From Prevotella sp. (GTDB lineage Bacteria > Bacteroidota > Bacteroidia > Bacteroidales > Bacteroidaceae), in NCBI GenBank assembly GCA_017627765.1, contig JAGAGD010000044.1, positions 1 through 64,000 of the forward strand: a DNA stretch of 64,000 nucleotides. The letters are read 5' to 3'. Positions 42,834 to 51,188 of the stretch are shown piece by piece; positions within the stretch are counted from its first letter, which is position 1; every line of letters begins with the position of its first letter. The translations under genes and the position numbers were made by a program. Under the pieces are notes generated by a model. It had not been told where the DNA came from, did not search any database, and saw nothing but the letters and a program-made list of their open reading frames with translations.

Positions 42834-44792
42834 TTATAAGCAAAGTAAGATTAATGTTAATGCTACTGTACCAGTGAGGAACCATACGACATATTGACGT
42901 ACATCGCCACTCTGCCAGCCACGAATGCTTTCTCCAGCCTCGTTTGTTCCCCAAGCCATGAAGTTGAATGTTCCGTCAATAACACGACGGTCGAACCATG
43001 CGATTGGTTTAGAAACAAGGTTGAAAATAATCTTGTGGGTAACAAACTGATAAACCTCATCCATATAGAAACGCTTGTAGGCTGCACGATGAAGTTTTGG
43101 GAATGTCTTATATAGTTTGTCTGCAATAGGCTGTTTCTCACCTTTGTAGATATATGTTGCGAGAAGTATGCTACACACTGCAATGACAATACTTGTTCCT
43201 GCTACAGTCCAATCGAGATGTATGTCGTAGAGTTGTCCACTTGCGCTGACAAAATGTCCGAATGGAATAAATCCTGCGCAAATAGTTACTGCAGAAAGGA
43301 ACATCAGTGGGAATGTCATTGAAAGAGGTGCCTCATGTGGTGTGTGATGTGCATGTGCTTCCTTGTTTTCTGTTCCCCAGAAAATACCGTAATATAAACG
43401 GAACATATAGAAGGCAGTCATAGCGGCAACACCTGTCATAATCCAACCTACAACTGGGCTGTACTGCATGCAGGCTGTAAGAATCTCATCCTTAGAGAAG
43501 AAACCTGAGAATGGAGGAATACCTGCAATAGCTAAACAGCTGATAAGGAATGTGATATGTGTGATTGGCATATATTTGCGCAAACCACCCATCATTGACA
43601 TCTCATTAGAATGTACTGCATGGATAATACAACCAGCTCCTAAGAACAGACATGCTTTGAACATAGCATGAGTGAACAAATGGAACATTGATGCCATATA
43701 TCCTAACTGTGCATGATTGTCTAAAACTGCTTCGTGTCCAGGAAGGCAGACTCCAAGAGCTACCATCATGAAAGCAATCTGAGAGATTGTTGAGAACGCT
43801 AAAACGCGCTTAATATCGCTCTGTGCACATGCAACAGCTGCTGCGTAGAAGGCAGTGAATACACCTATCCAAACAACTATGCTCATTGCTTGTGGAGCAT
43901 ATTCAATCCACAAAGGGAACATACGTGCTATCTGGAATACGCCAGCAACAACCATTGTGGCAGCATGAATCAATGCAGATACTGGTGTTGGACCTTCCAT
44001 TGCATCTGGCAACCAAATGTGAAGTGGGAACATAGCACTCTTACCAGCACCACCGATGAACATGAGTACAAGCGCTGTTGGAAGAATAAATCCGCCAGCT
44101 GCGACCGCACGAGTGGCATCAGCTGTGATGAATTCGGTAGCACCTTCGCCCATTACAACTCCGCCATTTACAAATGAGAAACTGAATGAGCCTGTGTAGT
44201 AACCGAAGATAAGAATACCGATGAGGAAGAACATATCGGCAAAGCGTGTTACAATAAATGCTTTTTTAGAAGCTGCAACAGCTGCATGTGTCTGGTAGTA
44301 GAAACCGATGAGCAAATAAGAAGAAACACCAACAAGCTCCCAGAAAAGATACATCTGGAAAATGTTTGTTGCTACAACCAGACCTAGCATAGACATTGTA
44401 AACAAAGAAAGGAACGCATAGTAGCGCTGGAATCCTTTCTCGCCATGCATATAGCCAAAAGAATAGATATGCACCATGAGGCTAACCGTAGAAATAACGA
44501 TGAGCATCATTACAGATATTGGATCTAGCAAAATACCCATATCAAAGTGCAGATTGCCTAATGGCAACCAAGTAAAGTTATAAGGTACAAGAGTTGCATA
44601 AACTCCTTCTGCTGTACGAGCAGCAGTGAAATAGTTGAATGCTGTAACGTATGACAGTATCGTAACTAATCCTAAAGAAGTTGTACCGATTAATCCTGCT
44701 ACCTTATGAGACATCTTCATACCCGCCAAACCTAAAATAAGGAATGTGAGTGCAGGCAGAAGGAGTATTAAAAATACATAACTATATTCCAT
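42834..44792 (-). CDS. nuoL: Complex I subunit L
   Basis: The 652-residue protein is the distal antiporter-like subunit. It has LFWELVGVSSYLLIGFYYQ, KSAMFPLHIWLPDAMEGPTP, SALIHAATMVVAG and the TH(A)MFKACLFLGAG segment. The long C-terminal lateral helix region follows residue 520. It starts 8 nt after nuoK ends. Confidence 0.95.
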   Translation of the reverse strand: MEYSYVFLILLLPALTFLILGLAGMKMSHKVAGLIGTTSLGLVTILSYVTAFNYFTAARTAEGVYATLVPYNFTWLPLGNLHFDMGILLDPISVMMLIVISTVSLMVHIYSFGYMHGEKGFQRYYAFLSLFTMSMLGLVVATNIFQMYLFWELVGVSSYLLIGFYYQTHAAVAASKKAFIVTRFADMFFLIGILIFGYYTGSFSFSFVNGGVVMGEGATEFITADATRAVAAGGFILPTALVLMFIGGAGKSAMFPLHIWLPDAMEGPTPVSALIHAATMVVAGVFQIARMFPLWIEYAPQAMSIVVWIGVFTAFYAAAVACAQSDIKRVLAFSTISQIAFMMVALGVCLPGHEAVLDNHAQLGYMASMFHLFTHAMFKACLFLGAGCIIHAVHSNEMSMMGGLRKYMPITHITFLISCLAIAGIPPFSGFFSKDEILTACMQYSPVVGWIMTGVAAMTAFYMFRLYYGIFWGTENKEAHAHHTPHEAPLSMTFPLMFLSAVTICAGFIPFGHFVSASGQLYDIHLDWTVAGTSIVIAVCSILLATYIYKGEKQPIADKLYKTFPKLHRAAYKRFYMDEVYQFVTHKIIFNLVSKPIAWFDRRVIDGTFNFMAWGTNEAGESIRGWQSGDVRQYVVWFLTGTVALTLILLCL

Positions 44793-44800
44793 AATTATTT

Positions 44801-45109
44801 TTAGAGTTTCATGTTTTCAATACTGTTCACCTGATCACTGTTGAAACGGCGGTAAACATTTAATATAATAGCAATAGCAACTGCAGTCTCGGCTGCGCTT
44901 ACTCCAATAGAGAATAATGTGAAGAAGAATCCTTCAAACTCATTTGGAAAAAGCAGACGGTTGAACACAGCAAAGTTCATATCAACAGCATTCAAAATCA
45001 ATTCTACAGAAATAAGCATTGATATAAGATTGCGGCGTGTTACAAAACCGAAAACACCAATGAAGAAAAGCAACGTGCTTAGTATAATAAAATATTCTAC
45101 TGGTATCAT
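44801..45109 (-). CDS. nuoK: Complex I subunit K
   Basis: This small subunit of 102 residues has three membrane helices. Two buried glutamates of the proton path are visible (SVELILNAVDMNF and AAETAVAIAI). Length and order fit the family. Its start is 3 nt after the nuoJ stop. Confidence 0.95.
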   Translation of the reverse strand: MIPVEYFIILSTLLFFIGVFGFVTRRNLISMLISVELILNAVDMNFAVFNRLLFPNEFEGFFFTLFSIGVSAAETAVAIAIILNVYRRFNSDQVNSIENMKL

Positions 45110-45112
45110 AGA

Positions 45113-45622
45113 TTACTTGTCCTTTCTTGATATTACGATTCCACCAATGATGCAGGCTAACAAGAAGAGTGATATAAACTCAAATGGAAGTACATACTGA
45201 TATTTATCAGCTCCCATAAGTGTTGTTCCAATGACTTTCATTGGCACCTCTTCATTTGCTATTGCATTGCTAATAAACTGATTCTTGAGCAGGATGAAAA
45301 GCACTAATACTAAACCTGCTAAAGCTGAGAGACCACCAACTACCATGCGCTTGATGTTAAGTTTCTCAGTGAAACCTTGAAGTGTGCGCTTTGATACAAG
45401 TTGGATGGCAAAAATGTATAACATGGTTACACCGCCAGCATATACACTGATTTGAACAGCGCCAAGAAAGGTGTAATCAAGCAAGAAATATATTCCTGCT
45501 ACGCCAAATAGAACGAAAAGCAGAAATAAAGCAGCTCGCATTATTCGCTTTGTTGCCACACATAAAACGGCAGAACCTAGAATGACAACAGAGAGAATTA
45601 TAAACATTATGATATTAGCCAT
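45113..45622 (-). CDS. nuoJ: Complex I subunit J
   Basis: The 169-residue protein has five helices. It contains the NuoJ pi-bulge region FLGAVQISVYAGGVTMLYIFAI. It lies between nuoI and nuoK and contributes to the E-channel of the membrane arm. Confidence 0.94.
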   Translation of the reverse strand: MANIIMFIILSVVILGSAVLCVATKRIMRAALFLLFVLFGVAGIYFLLDYTFLGAVQISVYAGGVTMLYIFAIQLVSKRTLQGFTEKLNIKRMVVGGLSALAGLVLVLFILLKNQFISNAIANEEVPMKVIGTTLMGADKYQYVLPFEFISLFLLACIIGGIVISRKDK

Positions 45623-45638
45623 AATTATTACTCGTTGT

Positions 45639-46172
45639 TTACTTAGTGCTTGTGTTGAACTTTCCTATTTCAATATCTGCTCCACCGTCAATGAGTGCAG
45701 GCAGACTTCCACCCTTATAGTGTTCTTTATCAAGGTGCAGAACAAGAGAGTTGCGGTCAAAAACACTGTTTTCAAAATCATTTGTAAACTCTATCGCATC
45801 AAAATTGCATGCATTTGTACACAACTGGCAGAACATACAGTCGCCTAAGTCGTATTGATAATCAACTAATTGACGCTTTTTCTTGCCAGTTTCAGGATCT
45901 TCTACCATTTGGGTTGTTATTTTGATAGTTCCATTAGGACAAGATTTCTCGCACAAAGTACATGCAGTACACTTATAGTTTCCGTTCTCGTCGCGTTTGA
46001 AAACCAGACGTCCACGATGGCGTTTTGAAACATGAAGTGTAGTTTTGCGGTTCTCGGGATATTGCTCTGTCGATTTTGGGGTCAGGTATTCTTTGAAAGT
46101 TACTTTCAGTCCTGTAGCCAAAGTCTTAGCAGCACTAATGATACCTCCGAAATATGATTGATTATTCTCCAT
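45639..46172 (-). CDS. nuoI: Complex I subunit I (two [4Fe-4S] clusters)
   Basis: This ferredoxin-like subunit of 177 residues has cluster ligands Cys68, 71, 74, 78 and Cys112, 115, 118, 122. It passes electrons to NuoB (N6a and N6b clusters). The rather long N-terminus (about 60 residues before the first cluster) includes basic residues that dock it to the membrane arm. Confidence 0.95.
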   Translation of the reverse strand: MENNQSYFGGIISAAKTLATGLKVTFKEYLTPKSTEQYPENRKTTLHVSKRHRGRLVFKRDENGNYKCTACTLCEKSCPNGTIKITTQMVEDPETGKKKRQLVDYQYDLGDCMFCQLCTNACNFDAIEFTNDFENSVFDRNSLVLHLDKEHYKGGSLPALIDGGADIEIGKFNTSTK

Positions 46173-46184
46173 ATTTTATACTAG

Positions 46185-47270
46185 TTAAATATACCATTTT
46201 AGTGCAACAATAACAGTCATCAGCACGATGTTAAACAATGCTAATGGCATTAGATATTTCCATTCAAGAGCAAGAATCTGGTCAATACGCAGACGAGGAT
46301 ATGTCCAGCGTACCCACATAAGAATCCATACAATAAAGAAAGTCTTGCCTAAGAACCATACAAATCCAGGAATGTAGCTCATTATGTTGTCGAATGCCTC
46401 AATGCCAATAGATATTGGTGCCCATCCTCCAAGAAAGACAGCGGATGCAATTCCTGAAATAACAAAGAGATTCAGATATTCAGCAAGGTAGAAGAAACCA
46501 AATCCCATACCAGAATACTCTGTATGATGACCTGCTGTTAACTCACTTTCTGCTTCTGCCATGTCAAAAGGTCCACGATTTGCCTCTGCATTACCTGCAA
46601 TCAGGAAAACAAAGAATGCGATAATTGCTGGTACATGGCCTTTGAATATAAGCCACTGCCAAGGACCTACTTGTGATTCAACTATGCCAGACATCTGCAT
46701 TGTTCCTGTTAATATTACAGCAGCAATAAGACACAGACAAAGTGACATCTCGTATGAAATCATTTGTACGGCAGCACGCATGGCTGATACGACAGAATAT
46801 TTGTTGTTACTTCCCCATCCTGCTAGGAATATTCCAACTACACCGATAGATGAAATTGCTGTTATAAGAAATATACCAACATTGAAATCTAGAATATGAG
46901 CTCCTTTATTCCAAGGAAGGAATGAAAATGTTCCTACTGATGCTATGATTACCAGTAATGGAGCAACAACATAAAGAAGTTTGTCTGCTTTATCAATAAA
47001 GAAAATCTCTTTGATAAGCATCTTGAGTACGTCGGCAAATACTTGAAGCACTCCCCATGGACCAACACGCATCGGACCAAGACGGCACTGGAAGTATGCA
47101 CATACTTTTCTTTCCATGAATATAAGTACAATTGCAATCAGTGCATATGCTAATAATATTAGCACACCTACTACAATGCACTCAATCAATATCGACCAAA
47201 AGTCTCCTAAGCCAAGAGTATTGCGCAGAAGACCGTCGAACCATTGTGTCACTATAGAAAAATTAAACAT
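46185..47270 (-). CDS. nuoH: Complex I subunit H
   Basis: The 361-residue protein has about eight helices. It has the quinone-site loops ERKVCAYFQCRLGPMRVGP and the acidic ...GPFDMAEAESELTAGHHTEYSG block, both diagnostic of NuoH. It links the quinone cavity to the proton channels. It lies between nuoCD and nuoI. Confidence 0.95.
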   Translation of the reverse strand: MFNFSIVTQWFDGLLRNTLGLGDFWSILIECIVVGVLILLAYALIAIVLIFMERKVCAYFQCRLGPMRVGPWGVLQVFADVLKMLIKEIFFIDKADKLLYVVAPLLVIIASVGTFSFLPWNKGAHILDFNVGIFLITAISSIGVVGIFLAGWGSNNKYSVVSAMRAAVQMISYEMSLCLCLIAAVILTGTMQMSGIVESQVGPWQWLIFKGHVPAIIAFFVFLIAGNAEANRGPFDMAEAESELTAGHHTEYSGMGFGFFYLAEYLNLFVISGIASAVFLGGWAPISIGIEAFDNIMSYIPGFVWFLGKTFFIVWILMWVRWTYPRLRIDQILALEWKYLMPLALFNIVLMTVIVALKWYI

Positions 47271-47291
47271 ATTTGTCTCATTAAATAATTA

Positions 47292-48854
47292 TTATCTATC
47301 TATATCTGGGATAACAATGTCGATAGCAGCACCTGTTGTTACAAGGTCAGCTATTTTCTGGCCTCGCAGCATCTTGTCAAGAGCACCTACAAGGGTAAGT
47401 CCCATTGGACGCATCTTCAAACGATATGGACTCTTGTCTCCTTTTGAGTCAAGATATACTCCAAACTCTCCACTTGCACCCTCGACAGAGAAATACCATT
47501 GTCCTTCAGGTACCTTGATTATAGGTTTCTGCTTTATATAGAAATCGCCTTCAGGAATGTTGTCAATAAGCTGTTCTATGATATTAAGACTCTGATACAA
47601 CTCATTAATGTGTATATTGTATCTGTCCATGCTATCACAACCCGTTGAAATAACCTGTTCCCATTCTACCTTATTATATAAATCGTATGGGTGGTTCTTT
47701 CTGACATCGTTTTTCCATCCAGAGGCACGACCTGCAGGTCCTGTTACACCATAGTTGATGCAGTCTTCTAAACTCATCATTCCGACTTTCTCAAAACGAT
47801 TGTGAGTGATAACATTGTCTCCAAAAACGTCAATATACTCCTGAATCATTGGACGCAGATAAGAAACGAGCTTCTTAACGTTCTTTACAAAGTTGGGGTC
47901 AATGTCATCTTGAAGTCCACCAATTCTATAATAGTTTTGAATCAGGCGTCCACCAGTTGTTTCCTCCATTACGTTAAGAACATGTTCACGGTCACGCATA
48001 CAGTATAGGAATGCGGTCAAAGCGCCTAAGTCTTGTGCGCAGCATCCACAGTATAGAAGGTGAGAGTCGATACGCTGTAACTCGTCCATAATTGTGCGGA
48101 TATACTGAATACGCTCAGAAAGCTCAATTCCCATGCCTTCTTCAATAACACCCACAAGAGCATGACGGTGCATCATAGCAGATAGGTAATTCAAACGGTC
48201 TGTCAAAGCAAGAGACTGAGGATATGTATAGCTCTCACACATTTTCTCGATACCACGATGAATGTATCCTAAGTGTGGATAGATACGTTTTACTTCTTCA
48301 CCGTCAAGTACAGTCTGCAGGCGAAGTACACCATGGGTAGATGGATGCTGAGGACCGATGTTGATTACATAGTCGTCATCGTCAAAGAGCCTGTTTTTTT
48401 TGCAGCATAACTTGCCATCATCGTTAAGATAATACTCAAGTCCATAGTCTGGTTCGACATCGTCTTCAAGAGTGTATGATTTGTCACCCTGGTAGTCCTT
48501 ACGCAGAGGATATCCTTTGAAATCATTGCGCAAGAACAAACGGCGCATGTCAGGATGGTTTAAGAAAACAATTCCGAAGAAATCGTAAACTTCGCGTTCA
48601 AGTAGGTCTGCGGATTTCCATAAGTTGGAAACTGTAGGGACATAATGTATTCCATTTTGTTGCTGTGCAATTATCTTAACGCTTGTTCGCTCATGATTTT
48701 CTGTGTTTTCAATAATGTAGATACATCCTAAACCTTCTTCGCCAAAATCTTCACCAATAATGGTAACTAAGTAGTCAAAATGCTTATTGTTCTTCAGTTT
48801 GCTCATCTCTTTAGCAAAACTGTCGAATGGGAAAATCTGATTTTCTAATTTCAT
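47292..48854 (-). CDS. nuoCD: Complex I fused subunit C-D
   Basis: The 520-residue fusion has a NuoC domain (about 1-150, with LLEREVYDFFGIVFLNHPDM). It is joined to the 49-kDa NuoD domain (from about 165, starting VINIGPQHPSTHGVLRLQ). It forms the quinone-reduction site with NuoB. C-D fusion is common in Bacteroidota. Its start overlaps the nuoB stop by 4 nt, indicating translational coupling. Confidence 0.95.
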   Translation of the reverse strand: MKLENQIFPFDSFAKEMSKLKNNKHFDYLVTIIGEDFGEEGLGCIYIIENTENHERTSVKIIAQQQNGIHYVPTVSNLWKSADLLEREVYDFFGIVFLNHPDMRRLFLRNDFKGYPLRKDYQGDKSYTLEDDVEPDYGLEYYLNDDGKLCCKKNRLFDDDDYVINIGPQHPSTHGVLRLQTVLDGEEVKRIYPHLGYIHRGIEKMCESYTYPQSLALTDRLNYLSAMMHRHALVGVIEEGMGIELSERIQYIRTIMDELQRIDSHLLYCGCCAQDLGALTAFLYCMRDREHVLNVMEETTGGRLIQNYYRIGGLQDDIDPNFVKNVKKLVSYLRPMIQEYIDVFGDNVITHNRFEKVGMMSLEDCINYGVTGPAGRASGWKNDVRKNHPYDLYNKVEWEQVISTGCDSMDRYNIHINELYQSLNIIEQLIDNIPEGDFYIKQKPIIKVPEGQWYFSVEGASGEFGVYLDSKGDKSPYRLKMRPMGLTLVGALDKMLRGQKIADLVTTGAAIDIVIPDIDR

Positions 48855-49549
48855 TTTGCTTCCTCCTGTTCTTTTTTCAAGTTCTCAACAAAATCTTTTG
48901 GAACTTCAGTTACCACAATAGGTTCATTTTTTCCGTATGTGAGCTCTTCATTGCTAACTCCTTTTTCACGCTCCTCTGCATTCTGCTTGTGATTTGCACC
49001 ACCAAAGAATTTCTCAATTTTTACTTTTCTCTGAAGTTGCATCATGCCATAGAGAATTGCCTCTGGACGTGGTGGACATCCTGGAACGAAAACGTCAACA
49101 GGAACTATTTCCTCAATTCCATTAACAACATGATAACTTGATTTGAAAGGTCCGCCGCTAATTGCACAACCACCTACAGCAATCACGTATTTCGGCTCTG
49201 CCATTTGGTCGTATAGACGTTTGAATGCAGGTGCCATCTTGTGAGTTATAGTACCTGCACACATGATTAAGTCTGCTTGACGTGGCGAATTTCGTGTAAC
49301 CTCAAAACCAAAACGAGAGAAGTCGTATCGAGCGCAGCCAACTGCCATGAACTCAATACCACAGCAACTTGTTGCGAATGTCAACGACCATAGAGAGTTA
49401 GAGCGACCCCAGTTTATTAGCTGGTCAAGACAGCCAGTAACTACGTTTACACCACCTTCGTGGAGTTCGTCAACGAGTTTCTCAAGACTCTCATTGTCTT
49501 TGAACTCATCGTACGGAATACTTTTGATAACAGGCTTCTTTACTTCCAT
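48851..49549 (-). CDS. nuoB: Complex I subunit B (N2 cluster)
   Basis: The 232-residue protein has [4Fe-4S] N2 ligands Cys62-Cys63 (TSCCGIEF), Cys128 (VGGCAI) and Cys158 (PGCPPRP), the same as in E. coli to within one position. The start at 49549 (MEVKKPVIKS) is chosen because it overlaps the nuoA end by 10 nt. The in-frame upstream extension to 49660 lies inside nuoA and has no family similarity. The C-terminus is about 50 residues longer than in E. coli and acidic-lysine rich. Confidence 0.95.
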   Translation of the reverse strand: MEVKKPVIKSIPYDEFKDNESLEKLVDELHEGGVNVVTGCLDQLINWGRSNSLWSLTFATSCCGIEFMAVGCARYDFSRFGFEVTRNSPRQADLIMCAGTITHKMAPAFKRLYDQMAEPKYVIAVGGCAISGGPFKSSYHVVNGIEEIVPVDVFVPGCPPRPEAILYGMMQLQRKVKIEKFFGGANHKQNAEEREKGVSNEELTYGKNEPIVVTEVPKDFVENLKKEQEEAK

Positions 49550-49890
49550 TCCAAAGCTCCTTTCCGCCAGGCATAAGCCAAGCCAAATACTAGTACTAAG
49601 AGAAAGAATCCGATAGTTACAAGTGCCATCGGACCGAACTCTCCTACAACTACAGCCCATGGGTAGAGGAATACAGTCTCAATGTCGAACATAAGGAAAA
49701 GGATAGCGAAAAGGTAGAATCCTACAGACATTGGTAGCCAAGAGCTTCCATGTGTAGGAATACCACATTCGTAAGGTTCACCCTTTACCTTGTTGTACGA
49801 ACGAGGACCGATCAACTTAGCGATGACGTAAGCCGCCACTACCAGTGTGATAGCCGTTATCAGTACGGTAATTAACAAAGTAAAATTCAT
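49540..49890 (-). CDS. nuoA: Complex I subunit A
   Basis: The 116-residue protein has three membrane helices. It has the conserved loop PYECGIPTHGSS between helices 1 and 2 and FDIETVFLYPWAV in the second. It is the first gene of the operon and overlaps nuoB by 10 nt. Confidence 0.95.
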   Translation of the reverse strand: MNFTLLITVLITAITLVVAAYVIAKLIGPRSYNKVKGEPYECGIPTHGSSWLPMSVGFYLFAILFLMFDIETVFLYPWAVVVGEFGPMALVTIGFFLLVLVFGLAYAWRKGALEWK

Positions 49891-49931
49891 ATGTTTTAAA
49901 CTAATTAAATTGTGTTTCCCGAAAACGGTTG

Positions 49932-49939
49932 CAAAAGTA
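49932..49939 (-). promoter_or_regulatory. -7 box of the nuo operon promoter
   Basis: TACTTTTG on the - strand (49939-49932) fits the consensus and lies 42 nt before nuoA. No TTG at the ideal distance is visible. Confidence 0.5.
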
Positions 49940-50037
49940 ATAATTTATTTACAAAAACGTATGATAATTGTTAACTTTTTATTCTATATCTTAAAAAAGT
50001 TATTCTAAATCGTTTCAAACATAATGTTTGTAAGTAA

Positions 50038-50898
50038 TTAGCGGTGTTTGTTGTGGTATTTTATTAGTCCGTCTATTGGTGAGGTTACAATTTTTCCTAT
50101 TGTGTAACCTTCTGACAAAGCGCAGTCGTTCAATTGTTTATGGTAGTGAAATGCCATGCTGCCAATGAAGTTAACAGGCAGGTCTTTACGATTATATCTG
50201 TCAATATTATTCTTAAAGAACATGCGGAAATGTTCGATGATAATTTCCATTACTTCATCGGTTTCAATGTGTTTGTGGATGAAATTTGAAAGTGAAGCTA
50301 AAAAACGGTTTGGCATTGGTTGGCGATATACTCTTTCAATTATTTCTGTGAGTGAGAGTTTTTGCTCTTTCTCAAATTCCTCTAATAGACTGTTTGGAAG
50401 TCTTCTTTTATAGAGCGCATTTAGAAATTTAATGCCTAGAACCGCACCGCTTCCTTCGTCGCCTAAAATGAATCCTAGTGGCGGAGTGTTGTCTATTATT
50501 TTACTGCCGTCATAAAGGCATGAATTAGAACCTGTACCAAGTATGCATGCAATGCCCTCTTCATGTTGACATAAAGCTCTCGCTGCCCCAAGAAGATCTC
50601 CTTCAACTGAGATTGTTAAGTTGCTGTTTTTTATGGTGTTATAATTAATTGCTTTGAGTATTATGTCATGTAATCGATTGCTCATTTCTTTGCGAATGCC
50701 TGCACCATAAAAATATATGCCAGAAAGTGTGTTAGGAATTTGTAATTCAGCAATTGAATCTCTAAAAATTCGTGCTATTATTTCGTCGCTTTGGAAGAAT
50801 GGATTTATGCCTTCACTTTTAACTGTTTTAATTTTTTTTTCGCCGAAAGTCAGGCACCAGTCTGTTTTCGTACTTCCACTGTCAATTATGAGTTTCAT
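50038..50898 (-). CDS. BadF/BadG-type ATPase, N-acetylglucosamine-kinase-like
   Basis: The 286-residue ASKHA-fold protein has a phosphate-1 loop DSGSTKTDWCL at 6-16, a GTGSNSCLYDG phosphate-2 loop near 120-130, and GFILGDEGSGAVLG. This is the pattern of eukaryotic-type GlcNAc kinases found in Bacteroidota. It would phosphorylate an amino sugar in the cytoplasm, for example for peptidoglycan recycling. It appears to be transcribed alone. The substrate is inferred from family only. Confidence 0.85.
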   Translation of the reverse strand: MKLIIDSGSTKTDWCLTFGEKKIKTVKSEGINPFFQSDEIIARIFRDSIAELQIPNTLSGIYFYGAGIRKEMSNRLHDIILKAINYNTIKNSNLTISVEGDLLGAARALCQHEEGIACILGTGSNSCLYDGSKIIDNTPPLGFILGDEGSGAVLGIKFLNALYKRRLPNSLLEEFEKEQKLSLTEIIERVYRQPMPNRFLASLSNFIHKHIETDEVMEIIIEHFRMFFKNNIDRYNRKDLPVNFIGSMAFHYHKQLNDCALSEGYTIGKIVTSPIDGLIKYHNKHR

Positions 50899-51068
50899 GT
50901 ATATTTTAAATTAATGTAAGAATTTCCAATATATTGTCAGAAACGCAATGTTTTTAATGCTAAACAATCGCAAGAAACATCTTCATTGCCATTATTTAAC
51001 AAAAGGTTAGTGCAAAAGTACGAATATTTCTCTCAAAAGTTTTGAAAAGTTGAAAAAAGAACGCTTAT

Positions 51069-51101
51069 TTGCAGATATTATAACAAAAATGACTACTTTT
51101 G
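51069..51101 (+). promoter_or_regulatory. Promoter of the MscS-like channel gene
   Basis: TTG at 51069-51071 and TACTTTTG at 51094-51101 are 22 bp apart. The leader is about 80 nt. Confidence 0.65.
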
Positions 51102-51188
51102 CATACAATTAATGTATTAAATATAATATTATACAAAGTCAAATATCTAGCAGTTGTTTTGCCTTTAAGTATCAAATTTTAGATTGAA

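Noticed and set aside
49550..49660. Longer nuoB reading frame starting at 49660
   Set aside because: The extra 37 codons lie inside nuoA and have no similarity to NuoB; the start at 49549 gives the normal N-terminus.
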